Below, piece by piece: positions 25,793 through 36,409 of a stretch of DNA of 64,000 nt. Source of the stretch: CBDIDH01 sp965277595 (lineage in GTDB: Bacteria > Planctomycetota > Planctomycetia > Isosphaerales > Isosphaeraceae). The stretch's first letter is position 1. Each line of letters begins with the position of its first letter. A model generated the notes under the pieces. It was not told where the DNA came from. It saw nothing but the letters and a program-made list of their open reading frames with translations, and did not search any database. Both the position numbers and the translations under genes were made by a program. The stretch lies in NCBI GenBank assembly GCA_965277595.1, contig CBDIDH010000001.1:1860001-1924000 (forward strand). The letters are read 5' to 3'.

Positions 25793-26899
25793 CTAACGCC
25801 CCCGGCCGAGAAACTCCTTGATCGACTCGTAGATCCCGTCCTTGTTGCGGATCTCGGAAAGGGCGAGGTTGGGGAGGTCTTCGAAGGCTTCCTCAAGTTC
25901 ACGATAGAACTCGCCCGAGCCATAGGGGCTTTCCACCTGTCCGTAGCCGAAGAGGTTGCACTTGGGCAAGATCTGGTCGCGCAAAAGGTTCACGCACTGG
26001 CGGTTGTCTTCGCCCCAGTTGTCGCCGTCGGAAAAGTGGAGAACGTAGATATTCCAGTCGGCGGGGGGATGATCCGCCTCGATGATCTTGTTGGCGAGAT
26101 TATAGGCGGAGCTGATCCGCGTCCCGCCGCTTTCTCGGGTATGGTAAAAGGTGTGCTGGTCGACCTCGCGGGCCACGGCGTCGTGAATCACGTAGCGGGT
26201 CGTCACGCCGTCGTACTGACTCTTGAGCCAGGTATCGATCCAGAAGGCCTCGATGCGAACGATCTCCTTCTGATCGTCGGTCATGCTTCCCGAGACGTCC
26301 ATCAGGTAGAGGATCACCGCGTTCGAGGTCGGCAGCGCGATCGGGTTCCAGGACCGATAAAGCTTGTCCTCGCGGACAGGGATCACCATCGGGTCGTCGG
26401 GGTTATACGTGTTGGACGCGATCTGTCGCTTGAGGGCTTTCTTGTACGTCCGCTTGAAGTGGCGGAGGCTCTCGGGACCTGCCTGGCGGATGCCGGTGTA
26501 CTTGTCCTTTTCCTCGATGATGTTCGCGCGCCCCTTGGGCATGATCCGGGGCAAGGCCAGCCCTTCGCCGAGGATCGCGGCCAGCTCGTCGAGAGTCAGC
26601 TCGACTTCAAGGATATGGTGGCCGGGCGAGTCGCCGGCCTGACCGACTCCTTCCTCGCCATCGCCCGACCGGCCGATGGGAGTACCGACGTCGCCGGGAC
26701 CCTGGCCCACTCCACCTCGGTTCTTGGAACCGTAGCGGAACTCGGGGATGTCGATCTGCGGCAGGGGGATCGAGACGAGCTCGCCCCCCGTCTTGCCGAT
26801 CATCTCGCCGTGGGTGATGTACTTCCGCAGGTCGGACTTGATCTTCCCGCGGACGATCTGCTTGAAACGGCTTGCGTCGCGTTCGATTTTTCGGACCAC
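25793..26899 (-). CDS. YeaH/YhbH family protein (DUF444, VWA-like)
   Basis: 368 residues. The N-terminal IERDASRFKQIVRGKIKSDLRKYITHGE and SIPLPQIDIPEFRYG are DUF444 hallmarks. The second half is a von Willebrand-like domain with metal-site motif LYLMDVSGSM (D201, S203, S205) and GGTRISSAYNLANKII. Partner of PrkA and SpoVR, thought to act in stationary or sporulation-type stress. GTG 26899, with GAGGGG upstream, is chosen since homologues begin near this point. An upstream GTG at 26980 would add 27 Arg/Ala-rich residues and cannot be excluded. Confidence 0.93.
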   Translation of the reverse strand: MVRKIERDASRFKQIVRGKIKSDLRKYITHGEMIGKTGGELVSIPLPQIDIPEFRYGSKNRGGVGQGPGDVGTPIGRSGDGEEGVGQAGDSPGHHILEVELTLDELAAILGEGLALPRIMPKGRANIIEEKDKYTGIRQAGPESLRHFKRTYKKALKRQIASNTYNPDDPMVIPVREDKLYRSWNPIALPTSNAVILYLMDVSGSMTDDQKEIVRIEAFWIDTWLKSQYDGVTTRYVIHDAVAREVDQHTFYHTRESGGTRISSAYNLANKIIEADHPPADWNIYVLHFSDGDNWGEDNRQCVNLLRDQILPKCNLFGYGQVESPYGSGEFYRELEEAFEDLPNLALSEIRNKDGIYESIKEFLGRGR

Positions 26900-27132
26900 G
26901 GGAGACGACCCCTCGGCTCGGCGTTTCTCGGCGGCCCGGCGTGCCGCCAATCGCGCACCGGCCGCCCGCGGGCGCGGCACGCCTCGCCCGTGACCAAAGG
27001 GCGGTCCGGTCTGACTCTAACTAAAAAGAACACGGGGATATTCGGTTGGCGGGCGCGGGTCGTTGGGTGTCCGGCTTCGTCGCTCGGCTCGGTCTGGAAC
27101 CCCGATCACCCTCTCCTACGGCAAATTGTATT

Positions 27133-27172
27133 CCAGGGGCCCCTGGGAGTCCAAAATTTCCCCGGGCCGGGG
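27133..27172. repeat. Two adjacent GC palindromes between uma2 and yeaH
   Basis: CCAGGGGCCCCTGG (27133-27146) is a perfect 14-bp palindrome. CCCCG GGC CGGGG (27160-27172) forms a short hairpin followed on the minus strand by AAATTTT. They sit just past the stop of the second Uma2 gene and could act as a weak terminator or RNA-processing site inside the cluster. The role is inference. Confidence 0.4.
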
Positions 27173-27181
27173 GAGTTTCCC

Positions 27182-27820
27182 TCAAGGCAAAACGTCCGAA
27201 ACGGCAATAAATCCAACCTCGCGGCCATCGAGAATGACGGGAACGTTCTCGCCCTTTGCATAAGTTCGAACTTCCGCGTAGCCAGGCAAGTTCGTTAACC
27301 GGACCGGCTGAGAATAAACGTCGATCCGTTGATTCGGAATGTTCACAACCCAGTAAACAGGGATATTTGCCGAGGCATACGCCCGAAGCATCTCGCCCGT
27401 ATCGTCGACGAGGCTCGAATCGGAAACCTCGACAATCATCGGACAGTCCCTAGCCGTCGGTGCTTGGATTCGATAATCACTGTCGCCCCCCCGAACGATT
27501 TTCAGGTCGGGCTCGGGAACCCGAAGGGCATCCAGTTCGATGGGCTGATCCTGCTCGGAGAAATAACCCGCGGGGACAAGTCCCGCAATCAGCCGCGCCA
27601 GGCGGTTCAGCGCGAAGACGTGGGCTCGCCCTTTCGACATGTCCGAGACCTTCTGAACGAGCTGACCATCCCAGAGGAAAACTCTGGACTTATCTCCCAG
27701 CGCCCCTGACGCCGTCAGTCGCCGATAGACGTCGACGGTGATCCGGTACGGCCGGAACCCCGACACCGGGGTCAGGTCGGGTCGAGCGACGGGGGCGTCG
27801 GGTGTCGCGGTCGTGGTCAT
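27182..27820 (-). CDS. Uma2-family (DUF820) protein, copy 2
   Basis: 212 residues, Uma2 fold. PYRITVDVYRRLTASGALGDKSRVFLWDGQLV begins the domain, VPEPDLKIVRG and CPMIVEVSDSSLVDD carry the acidic residues, and IPVYWVVNIPNQRIDVY closes the core. In the helix after EVSDSSL the usual lysine position reads GEMLRAYA, so one catalytic residue looks lost. It is clearly a paralogue of copy 3, with shared framework PYR-TVDVY, IPVYWVVNIP and ENVPVILDGREVG. AAAGGA precedes ATG 27820. It lies 53 bp after copy 3. Confidence 0.85.
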   Translation of the reverse strand: MTTTATPDAPVARPDLTPVSGFRPYRITVDVYRRLTASGALGDKSRVFLWDGQLVQKVSDMSKGRAHVFALNRLARLIAGLVPAGYFSEQDQPIELDALRVPEPDLKIVRGGDSDYRIQAPTARDCPMIVEVSDSSLVDDTGEMLRAYASANIPVYWVVNIPNQRIDVYSQPVRLTNLPGYAEVRTYAKGENVPVILDGREVGFIAVSDVLP

Positions 27821-27873
27821 CTCGGGACGTCCTTTCTTAGAGGGAAAGGGGTCGGAACCTCGGCGCGTCTCGG

Positions 27874-28509
27874 TCAGGGCATCACGTCGGCGACAGGCAC
27901 CCGTCCGACCTCGCGGCCGTCGAGAACGATGGGGACGTTTTCCTCGGGGCGATAACTCCGGTGGTCGGCGTAAGTCGGAGACTCGGCCGGTCCGCTTGGC
28001 GACTGGTAGACATCGATCCGTGCGCGCGGGATGTTGACGACCCAGTAAACGGGGATCTCGGCCTCGGCATAGGCCGCCAACTTTTCCACCGAATCGTACC
28101 TCAGGCTCGAATCGGAGACTTCGACGGCCAGGGCCAGGTCGCGCGGGCTGGGATGTCGGTTCTTGTAGTCGCGGGTCGTCCCCCGGACCAGAAGGACGTC
28201 GGGTTCTGGCTCCGAATCACCAGGGAGTCGGACCGGGCTTCCGGGGCGGACGTGCCAACCCTCGGGCGTGATCCGCACTAACGCCGCGTTGATCTCCGCC
28301 AGGGCGTTCTCGTGGTCAGGGCCTTTCGTCATCGGAAGGACCAGCAGCCCTTTCCAGAGAAAGACCGGCGAGGTGTCGCCGAAGATGCCAGCGGCGACGA
28401 TTTTCTCGTAAACGTCAACGGTCATTCGGTAGGGGCGAGGCATCTCCTCGGCCGCGGCTTTGGGCCAGAGCGATCCGGGGAGTTGTTTTTCAGTGGTGAT
28501 CGTGGCCAT
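27874..28509 (-). CDS. Uma2-family (DUF820) protein, copy 3
   Basis: 211 residues, Uma2 fold. PYRMTVDVYEKIVAAGIFGDTSPVFLWKG starts the domain; EPEPDVLLVRG and LALAVEVSDSSLRYDSVEKLAAYAEAEIPVYWVVNIP keep all expected acidic residues and the lysine (SVEKLAAY), so this is the copy most likely to retain nuclease activity. ATG 28509 is used; an in-frame GTG at 28527 lacks a ribosome-binding site. It is the first gene after prkA, 176 bp downstream, with a hairpin in the gap. Tandem duplicate of copy 2. Confidence 0.85.
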   Translation of the reverse strand: MATITTEKQLPGSLWPKAAAEEMPRPYRMTVDVYEKIVAAGIFGDTSPVFLWKGLLVLPMTKGPDHENALAEINAALVRITPEGWHVRPGSPVRLPGDSEPEPDVLLVRGTTRDYKNRHPSPRDLALAVEVSDSSLRYDSVEKLAAYAEAEIPVYWVVNIPRARIDVYQSPSGPAESPTYADHRSYRPEENVPIVLDGREVGRVPVADVMP

Positions 28510-28616
28510 GTCGTATCCGTCGTTCACGGGTCACGGTCAAAACGCATCGGGAGCGCGGCAATCGCGAGGAAGAGTCCGCTTGAGCGCCCGTTATCCCCTG
28601 GAAATAAACGAGTGAA

Positions 28617-28639
28617 ACCGCCTCCTCGGCGGAGGCGGT
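28617..28639 (-). terminator. Hairpin after prkA, possible partial terminator
   Basis: ACCGCCTCC (minus strand 28639-28631) pairs with GGAGGCGGT (28625-28617), a perfect 9-bp stem with a 5-base loop, followed on the minus strand by TTTCAC. The short T run makes it a weak terminator or attenuator that could lower expression of the Uma2, yeaH and spoVR genes relative to prkA. Confidence 0.55.
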
Positions 28640-28685
28640 GTCCGGGAAAAACCGGCAACTCGCGGATGACGGCGTTCTCGATCGA

Positions 28686-30746
<2,061 letters not shown>

Positions 30747-31225
30747 TGGCGGTTTCCCTCCTAGTGCGGTGGATCCGTCGTGCGGGCGGTCGGTTCGAGG
30801 CGCGGTCCGGGGGCGAGGGACGGTCGGTTGGGCGTCTCCGGGGTCTCGTTCCGCGTCGGGTCGCGACGCCAGGGCCCGCGCGCGCGGCCGGGGGTCCTCG
30901 TGACGAGGCAGGGCCGAATTGTCAACGTGTCGTGGGAAGGGGCCGGGTTCGCTGGTTCGTTCGTAGGGACGAGACTCGCCTTCGAACCCTCTGTCCGGCC
31001 ACTTCGGCCTTTCAAGGAATTCGAGGGAACGGGCGATGTGGCCTTCACGCCTGCACCGGCGCTCGGGTGCTTCCTGGCAGTCACCGGGCCATCTGAAACC
31101 TATTACAACCCTGATCGTTCATTTCTGTCAAGCGAACCAAGATTCGAGCGCATTTTCACAACGCTCGTTCAACCCGGGTTCCCACCGCCCCCTTGACCCG
31201 AATTCCCTGACAGTGTTGGGCCATT
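30747..31225. other. Intergenic region upstream of prkA
   Basis: 479 bp, expected to hold the prkA promoter on the minus strand. A plus-strand 138-codon frame (30780-31196) lacks a ribosome-binding site and has weak coding bias; it was not accepted. No hairpin or repeat of the GGTCATT family was seen. The next gene on the left boundary of the other unit ends at 31226. Confidence 0.4.
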
Positions 31226-32560
31226 TCAGGCTCGCGCCCGGGTCGCTTCGGGAAGCGCGCGTTCGCCCAGTTCAACGAGGGCCGAGAGGGTCAGCAGGCC
31301 GATCGGGAGCGTGCAATAGTGCGCATAACTATCCGCGGCGTTCAGAACCCAGGGAGCCGCCGGCAGCGAGAGAACCACGAAATAGGCGATCGACGACGCC
31401 AGGGCCGACGCCAGTCCGGCCGTCCCCAGCACGGCGGCAAGCCGGGCGCCCTCAACCGCCAATAATCGCCCAAAGGCCCGTGCCGCCTCGTTGATGCTTC
31501 CCACCCCCCAGGCGACGACACCGACCAAACCCGCGAAGATCAGGCCGAATCCCTGCGAGATCACCAGGCCCGGACCGAGTTGCCAGCGCATGTAACGGCC
31601 CAGACCCGTGGCATCGGTCGACGTCGGCAGGTGATACAGGGCCAGAAGGACGCCCGAGGCCAGATATCGCGCGGGCATCGCGACGAGACAGGCGGCGATC
31701 GACGCGGGCAACAGCTCGACCGTCGGCCTCGGCGAGAATCGGATTCCGTCGGGTTGTTCCAGACCGGCGTCGCGCATCTCGGTCAAGGCCCAGGCGAGAA
31801 CGAGGCCATCGACGATCGCCATCAGGGCCGGGACCACCAGAGGTTCAATCAAAAGGCAGCCGCCAAGTGGCAGGTCGAACAGGCCCGAGCCGATCGAGGC
31901 CAGACGATAGAGGATCAGGAAGGCTCCCGAAAACCAGGCCGCATGCGCCCAGCCCGATCCTGAAATCGTGTTTCCAGCCCCCCAGGGATGCGCGCTCGCC
32001 CCGGCCCAACTGTCCGTCGTGGCCCGAAAAACGAGGATCGTGGCGAGAAAGACCAGCGGCAGGTTCGACCCCAGCCCGACGATGTCGCGCAAAGGGGTCA
32101 ACGCGGCGAGAATCCCCTGTTCGACGGCCAGTTCGCCAAGGTGGCGCGCACGCGTCAACTGAAGATAGTCGTTGCGTCCCTCCGCGTTGTTATAAACAAG
32201 AGCCTGACTCCCCGTCCACGAAAGGACGGTCAAACCGATCGTCACCGCGAGCAGCCGACCCGCGCGGCGCAGACGTCGAAACGAGGCCGAGAGCAACCGG
32301 ACGTGACCGCCGAGGTCAAAAAGCTGGCTGAGCGCCCGACCCGGCCCCTGAACGATCATCGCAATCAGAGTCAGGCCGCCCAGGGCCGCGAGGATGACCC
32401 AGAGGCCGAAGAGGCTTGGCACGCTTTCATGCGACGAGAGCGTGAGGCTGCCGAACCAGCGTCGCAAGGCCAGAGGCGCGAGGGCGCTGGGGGCCGTCGT
32501 CGTCGAGGCGACCGCGTTTTGCGCCCAGACGATCGGCAGACCGATCGCGGTCCCGTCCAT
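31226..32560 (-). CDS. Polytopic membrane protein of unknown function
   Basis: 444 residues with about nine hydrophobic helices, for example LFGLWVILAALGGLTLIAMIV (about 50-71), LLAVTIGLTVLSW, LPLVFLATILVF, AAWFSGAFLILYRLA, IEPLVVPALMAIVDGLVLAW, SIAACLVAMPARYLASGVLLALY, VISQGFGLIFAGLVGVVAWGVG and ASALASSIAYFVVLSLPAA. No transporter, protease or transferase motif was recognised. ATG 32560 is preceded by a G-rich run about 11 bases upstream. It follows the TonB-like gene on the same strand after a 252-bp gap containing a large hairpin, so membership of that unit is uncertain. Confidence 0.75.
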   Translation of the reverse strand: MDGTAIGLPIVWAQNAVASTTTAPSALAPLALRRWFGSLTLSSHESVPSLFGLWVILAALGGLTLIAMIVQGPGRALSQLFDLGGHVRLLSASFRRLRRAGRLLAVTIGLTVLSWTGSQALVYNNAEGRNDYLQLTRARHLGELAVEQGILAALTPLRDIVGLGSNLPLVFLATILVFRATTDSWAGASAHPWGAGNTISGSGWAHAAWFSGAFLILYRLASIGSGLFDLPLGGCLLIEPLVVPALMAIVDGLVLAWALTEMRDAGLEQPDGIRFSPRPTVELLPASIAACLVAMPARYLASGVLLALYHLPTSTDATGLGRYMRWQLGPGLVISQGFGLIFAGLVGVVAWGVGSINEAARAFGRLLAVEGARLAAVLGTAGLASALASSIAYFVVLSLPAAPWVLNAADSYAHYCTLPIGLLTLSALVELGERALPEATRARA

Positions 32561-32671
32561 CAAACTGTTGAACCCCCCAACCTCGGCACCAAGAAGCCCG
32601 CCCCGGACGACCTGAAGCGGTGATTATAGTCGGCCGGTCGGGCGGGAGCCAGTTCGGGCAAAACGAATGCG

Positions 32672-32773
32672 GGAGGATTGCAAAGTCTGTCTTTTCAATG
32701 ACCGATGACCAATGTCCGATGACCAAGACGCAGAAATTTTCGGTCATCGGTCATCGGGACTTTGCAATCCTCC
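32672..32773. repeat. 102-bp palindromic element with nested arms
   Basis: Outer arms GGAGGATTGCAAAGTC (32672-32687) and GACTTTGCAATCCTCC (32758-32773) are a perfect 16-bp inverted repeat. Nested inside, ATGACCGATGACC (32698-32710) pairs perfectly with GGTCATCGGTCAT (32742-32754). The centre repeats the CCGATGACCAA heptad. It lies in the gap between two minus-strand genes and would form a long hairpin in RNA or single-stranded DNA. It belongs to the window's dispersed palindrome family by its inner heptads. Confidence 0.85.
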
Positions 32774-32812
32774 TGAAAACAAATGTCCGAGGGGGTTCTT
32801 CGCGGGACGACC

Positions 32813-35380
32813 TCAGCGCTTCGGACTTTCGGTCGGACTTCCTCGGCCGAGGGTGCGGTCACGCTCGATGTTCCGGGGCCGAGGGGCGATGGCCGGCGGA
32901 ATCGTCGGCGCGTCATAAAGGCGGAGGTAGCGGTAATAGACTTCCAGAGAGAGCGTCGCCAGCGCCGTGCAGTAGATCCGCCCGCCAAGGGAGCCGTAAA
33001 GGCTGTCGTCGGGCGCCCAGCTTCCGGCGGAATGACCGGAAACGACCTGACGGCGGGTGATCTCATCGCGGGCCTGGCTGTTCCATTGATACCAGGCGTC
33101 GCCGCCGTTCTGATACATCGCGAGCGTGCCGTAATACCAGTAATACAGGTTGTACGGGTCCGACTTCGGGCCGTGGGCCAGTAGGTAACGCGCGGCCTCG
33201 TTGCTCGCTGGACCAGGACCGCCGACGCCGAGGAACTGGCGGCAGGCCCAGGCTTCCGCCGTCATCGTCGGCGTCACCGGGCTGGCGATCTGATACCGGC
33301 CAAGCCCTTTGGCATCGCCGCTCGCGATCCTGGAAAGCCAGGTCACGACGCCCGTCCGCGTGGTCTCGGGAACGTTGATCCCGACCTCTCGGGCCGACTT
33401 CAGGACCATGACGACCCAGCCCAGGATACTCGTGTCGCCCGACGCCGCCCCGGGAGCGTAGCGCCAGACCAGACCATCCTTCGCGCGCGATCGGACCAGG
33501 AAGTCCACGGCGCGTTCGACCGGTTTTCGGAGCCGTTCCTCGCCGGTCAGCGCATAGGCTTCACACAGGGCGATCGTCGCCATCGCGTGACAGTACATGC
33601 CGACGGCCCGGCTCTGCCCTCGAAGGTCGCCGTTCCCTTTTTGCGCGGCAAGAAGATAATCCAGACCGCCGGAGACGGTTCGGGCGTATTTGCCGTCCGT
33701 CTGGGTGTAGCCGGCGCCCAGGAACGAGAGCAGCGCCAGGCCGGTCAGTGCGGTATCGGCCTCGCCGTAAGCACATTCGCCGAAACAGGTTTCGCCGGCC
33801 GGGCAATGGACCGTGAAATTGTCGTCACCTTGAGTCGGTGAGCCGTCGGGGTCCTTGAACGTGCCGCCGTCCCATCGGCCGTCGATGTCCTGATGCCGCG
33901 CCAGCCAGTCGAGCGCGCGTTCGACCGCCTGCTCGCTCGCGGGACTGGCGCCCGCGCGATACGCAAGGGCCGATCGGTTCGGGTCCAGCCGCGACCGATA
34001 CACCTCGGGCACGTCGGCCAGCGGTCGGCCTCCGGTGGCTCCTCGAATTTCGGGAAGCGCGGGAACGCCGCCGGGCGTGACTCGCGCCAGGCTTAGCGGA
34101 GGCGCGGGATTGGGCCGGGATCGGGATCGATCGGGGTCGGAAAGGATTGTCGGAACCGCCGAGGGCCTTGATCGTCGACGGATATCGGGGTCGGGCGTCG
34201 CGACCCGGGGCAGGGGGGTGCTCGGCTCCTTCACGACCTCGGCGACGGCGACGTCTCCCACGTCTTCGCCAGGCGCGGGGGGGCGAGGCTCACCGGCGTT
34301 GATCGACCGCGACGTATCCGGTCGAACCCTGGGCGTTTTGGTCTCGGTCGGTGCTTCGGTCGCCATTTCGAGAGGAGGGACGGTCGGCGCGAGGTTCTGG
34401 GGGCGTCCGGGTCGGGGTAAGTTGGACGCGATCGCTCCTGATCCTGGGCGCGAGCCCGCCCGTAAATTGCGTTCACCGAGTTTCCATCGCGAGGGATCGG
34501 GCCGGGCGGGAATCACCTCGGCGGCGGCCACGTCATCGGGTCCGGCCTCGGCGGTCGAGGCGGGGGGGACCGGCTCGCCGGTGTTGAGAACTGGCTTCGT
34601 TTCGTTCGGCGCCGATGCCAAAGGCTCGACCGGACTCGTCGGGCTGGAATCCACCGGCGGCAGGATTGTCAACGAAGACGAGGGACGACGCGGACCGGCC
34701 GGGGCTGGCGGTGGTGGCGCCGGAGCGACCCGCTCCGGCCTGAGCCGACGATCGGGTGTTGTTGTCGCGGGCTCGGGGTCGGGGCGCGGAGCCACCACGG
34801 CCGGGGCGACGTCGTCTTCAGGGCCGGGGGTCACGGAAGGAGGGGTGGCGCTGGCCTCGGCCGGCGGCGGAGCGTCGGGACGCGATTCGGGGGCGTCAAG
34901 GGCGGGCGCGGAGGTTTCGGGAGCGGCGGAGGTCAACGGTTCCAGATCGGGGCGGTCGGCGGGGCGGACGGGAACCGCGGGCGCCTCGGCATTCTTGGGA
35001 GCGCTGAGCCGAGAATCGGCCAGCGCGAGACCGCTGACTGGTCGATCCCAGCGCGAGGTCGGGCCAAAGGCGCGTCCCTGGGCGTCGGTCGGGTTCGCAG
35101 TCTCGGCGGCGGGAACGACCTTGATCTGATGGATGCGTTCGGCCCGAGGGGCGTCCTTCGTATGCGAGAGAAGGAGGAAGCGGGTTCGGGTCTCACCGTA
35201 AAGGAGCAGGGCGAAATGCGCGATCACCGAGAGCGCCAGGCATTTGCGCAGGGCGCGACGCGAGCCCCAGCTTGTCCAGACCATCAAGGCGATGAGCAGG
35301 GCAATCAGCCCGAGTGTCAGCCAGGCGCCGAGATCGGCTCGGAGCAAATACAGGAAGCGTTCCAGGTTCAGGCCGGTCAT
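32813..35380 (-). CDS. TonB-like membrane protein with C-terminal squalene-cyclase-type alpha-toroid domain
   Basis: 855 residues. Two N-terminal membrane helices (about 19-36 and 46-62) come first; the second reads LALSVIAHFALLLYG with S51-x3-H55, the S-x3-H pair found in the TonB transmembrane helix. Residues about 75-470 are a Pro/Ala/Arg-rich periplasmic-type linker. From about 473 a prenyltransferase/squalene-cyclase repeat domain follows (RALDWLARHQDIDGRWDG, GLALLSFLGAGYT, GLDYLLAAQKGNGDLRG, AMATIALCEAYALTG). The DxDD cyclase motif was not seen, so it is likely a binding or structural toroid. An ExbB-type gene lies directly upstream. Confidence 0.82.
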   Translation of the reverse strand: MTGLNLERFLYLLRADLGAWLTLGLIALLIALMVWTSWGSRRALRKCLALSVIAHFALLLYGETRTRFLLLSHTKDAPRAERIHQIKVVPAAETANPTDAQGRAFGPTSRWDRPVSGLALADSRLSAPKNAEAPAVPVRPADRPDLEPLTSAAPETSAPALDAPESRPDAPPPAEASATPPSVTPGPEDDVAPAVVAPRPDPEPATTTPDRRLRPERVAPAPPPPAPAGPRRPSSSLTILPPVDSSPTSPVEPLASAPNETKPVLNTGEPVPPASTAEAGPDDVAAAEVIPARPDPSRWKLGERNLRAGSRPGSGAIASNLPRPGRPQNLAPTVPPLEMATEAPTETKTPRVRPDTSRSINAGEPRPPAPGEDVGDVAVAEVVKEPSTPLPRVATPDPDIRRRSRPSAVPTILSDPDRSRSRPNPAPPLSLARVTPGGVPALPEIRGATGGRPLADVPEVYRSRLDPNRSALAYRAGASPASEQAVERALDWLARHQDIDGRWDGGTFKDPDGSPTQGDDNFTVHCPAGETCFGECAYGEADTALTGLALLSFLGAGYTQTDGKYARTVSGGLDYLLAAQKGNGDLRGQSRAVGMYCHAMATIALCEAYALTGEERLRKPVERAVDFLVRSRAKDGLVWRYAPGAASGDTSILGWVVMVLKSAREVGINVPETTRTGVVTWLSRIASGDAKGLGRYQIASPVTPTMTAEAWACRQFLGVGGPGPASNEAARYLLAHGPKSDPYNLYYWYYGTLAMYQNGGDAWYQWNSQARDEITRRQVVSGHSAGSWAPDDSLYGSLGGRIYCTALATLSLEVYYRYLRLYDAPTIPPAIAPRPRNIERDRTLGRGSPTESPKR

Positions 35381-35467
35381 CGCGTGACGCCCCTACGTGG
35401 CCGGTGTGATCCGTGGCCGATCATTATGCGGAAAGACGCTCTCAACGGCCAGCGGGCGCGGTGAAGT

Positions 35468-35514
35468 ACCAGGGCAGTTTCGTTTTTTCGATTCAGAAAA
35501 GAAATAGCCCTGGT
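35468..35514. repeat. Hairpin between exbB-like and TonB-like genes
   Basis: ACCAGGGC (35468-35475) pairs with GCCCTGGT (35507-35514), and inner TTTC (35478-35481) with GAAA (35501-35504). The right arm reaches the stop codon of the ExbB-type gene. The CAGGGC-x2-TTTC arm matches the outer arm of the element at 59.4 kb, so the two are probably copies of one repeat. Confidence 0.65.
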
Positions 35515-36371
35515 CAGTCATAATCATCGGGCTCGACCCGTTGACGTTTGGGCGATTCCGACGTCTCGATGCGGATCGTCGGCGCGTGCGGGGTGCGCGC
35601 GGGAGCCAGGGGCGGCCGGGGATCGACAGGCAAGGCCATCGCGACCGCGTCCACGGTCTCGGCCCCGATGCGATCGAGCGCGGCAATGAGCGAGTCAACC
35701 CGACTGGCAAGGCCGTCATACGCCACGAGAAAGAGAACGGCCAGGGCCACGCCGGCCGTCAAGGGAGAGAGTGCCGAGGCGAGCCCGGGTCCCCAATCCG
35801 GCGACGTGCTCTTGAGCACCTGGCCGGTGGCGAGCAAGGTGCCGAGCAGGCCGATCAAGGGGGTCAGGGCGGCGACCCGACGCAAGGTGCCGACGTTGCG
35901 CCGGAGCCGGTCGGCCTCGACCCGTTGCGCGATGGCCGAGGCGCGATCGAGGTCGGCCGAGGAGCGACCCCAGCGCCGGACCGCCGAGAGCGCGACGCGC
36001 GAGGCTGGACTCGGGTTCAACTCGCAATAATCCAGAGCCTTGCCGCGATCGAGCTTCCCCTCGCGCAGGCGGCTCAAAAATCGGTTCGTGAACTCGGGCG
36101 GAATGATCGTTTTCCGCTTCAGTCGGGCCATCCGTTCCAGCACGACAAACGAGCCGAGCAGTGTCGCCGCGGCCAGGCCGCCCCAGGTCACGCGGTCGGC
36201 CGGCGGCGCGTCTTCGAGGCGGTCGATGGCCGACTTCGCCGACGATCGAGCGAGCTTTCCGAGGGCGTCCAGGTCCACCGAACCTCCCCCGGCGCCACAC
36301 GTCAGCGCGACGACGGCCAGGAGCGCCGCGACTCGACCGCGACGCCCTGACCTGATCCATTTTCGAGGCAT
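35514..36371 (-). CDS. MotA/TolQ/ExbB-family proton channel protein
   Basis: 285 residues. An N-terminal signal-like helix (VAALLAVVALTCGAGG) precedes the ExbB core: first helix GGLAAATLLGSFVVLERM, a cytoplasmic segment with FLSRLREGKLDRGKALDYCE, then LTPLIGLLGTLLATGQVLK and SPLTAGVALAVLFLVAYDGL as helices 2 and 3, ending with a Pro-rich tail. Such channels use the proton gradient to drive TonB/TolA-type transducers. No ExbD/TolR gene is adjacent. ATG 36371 with AAAGGAGT is preferred over a TTG/ATG further upstream. It lies 38 bp after the TPR gene. Confidence 0.9.
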   Translation of the reverse strand: MPRKWIRSGRRGRVAALLAVVALTCGAGGGSVDLDALGKLARSSAKSAIDRLEDAPPADRVTWGGLAAATLLGSFVVLERMARLKRKTIIPPEFTNRFLSRLREGKLDRGKALDYCELNPSPASRVALSAVRRWGRSSADLDRASAIAQRVEADRLRRNVGTLRRVAALTPLIGLLGTLLATGQVLKSTSPDWGPGLASALSPLTAGVALAVLFLVAYDGLASRVDSLIAALDRIGAETVDAVAMALPVDPRPPLAPARTPHAPTIRIETSESPKRQRVEPDDYD

Positions 36372-36409
36372 CGTTCGGACTCCTTTCCCTGGAGAACGTT
36401 CTCGATCCA

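Noticed and set aside
24990..28509. Uma2 genes considered as an antiphage defence island
   Set aside because: They lie inside a housekeeping stress operon with no restriction, toxin or abortive-infection genes nearby, and two copies seem to lack a catalytic residue.
30780..31196. 138-codon plus-strand frame upstream of prkA with a faint jelly-roll-like segment (WEGAGFAGSFVGTRL)
   Set aside because: No ribosome-binding site, weak third-position bias, overlaps the prkA leader; the resemblance to CE2-type esterase N-termini is too short to trust.
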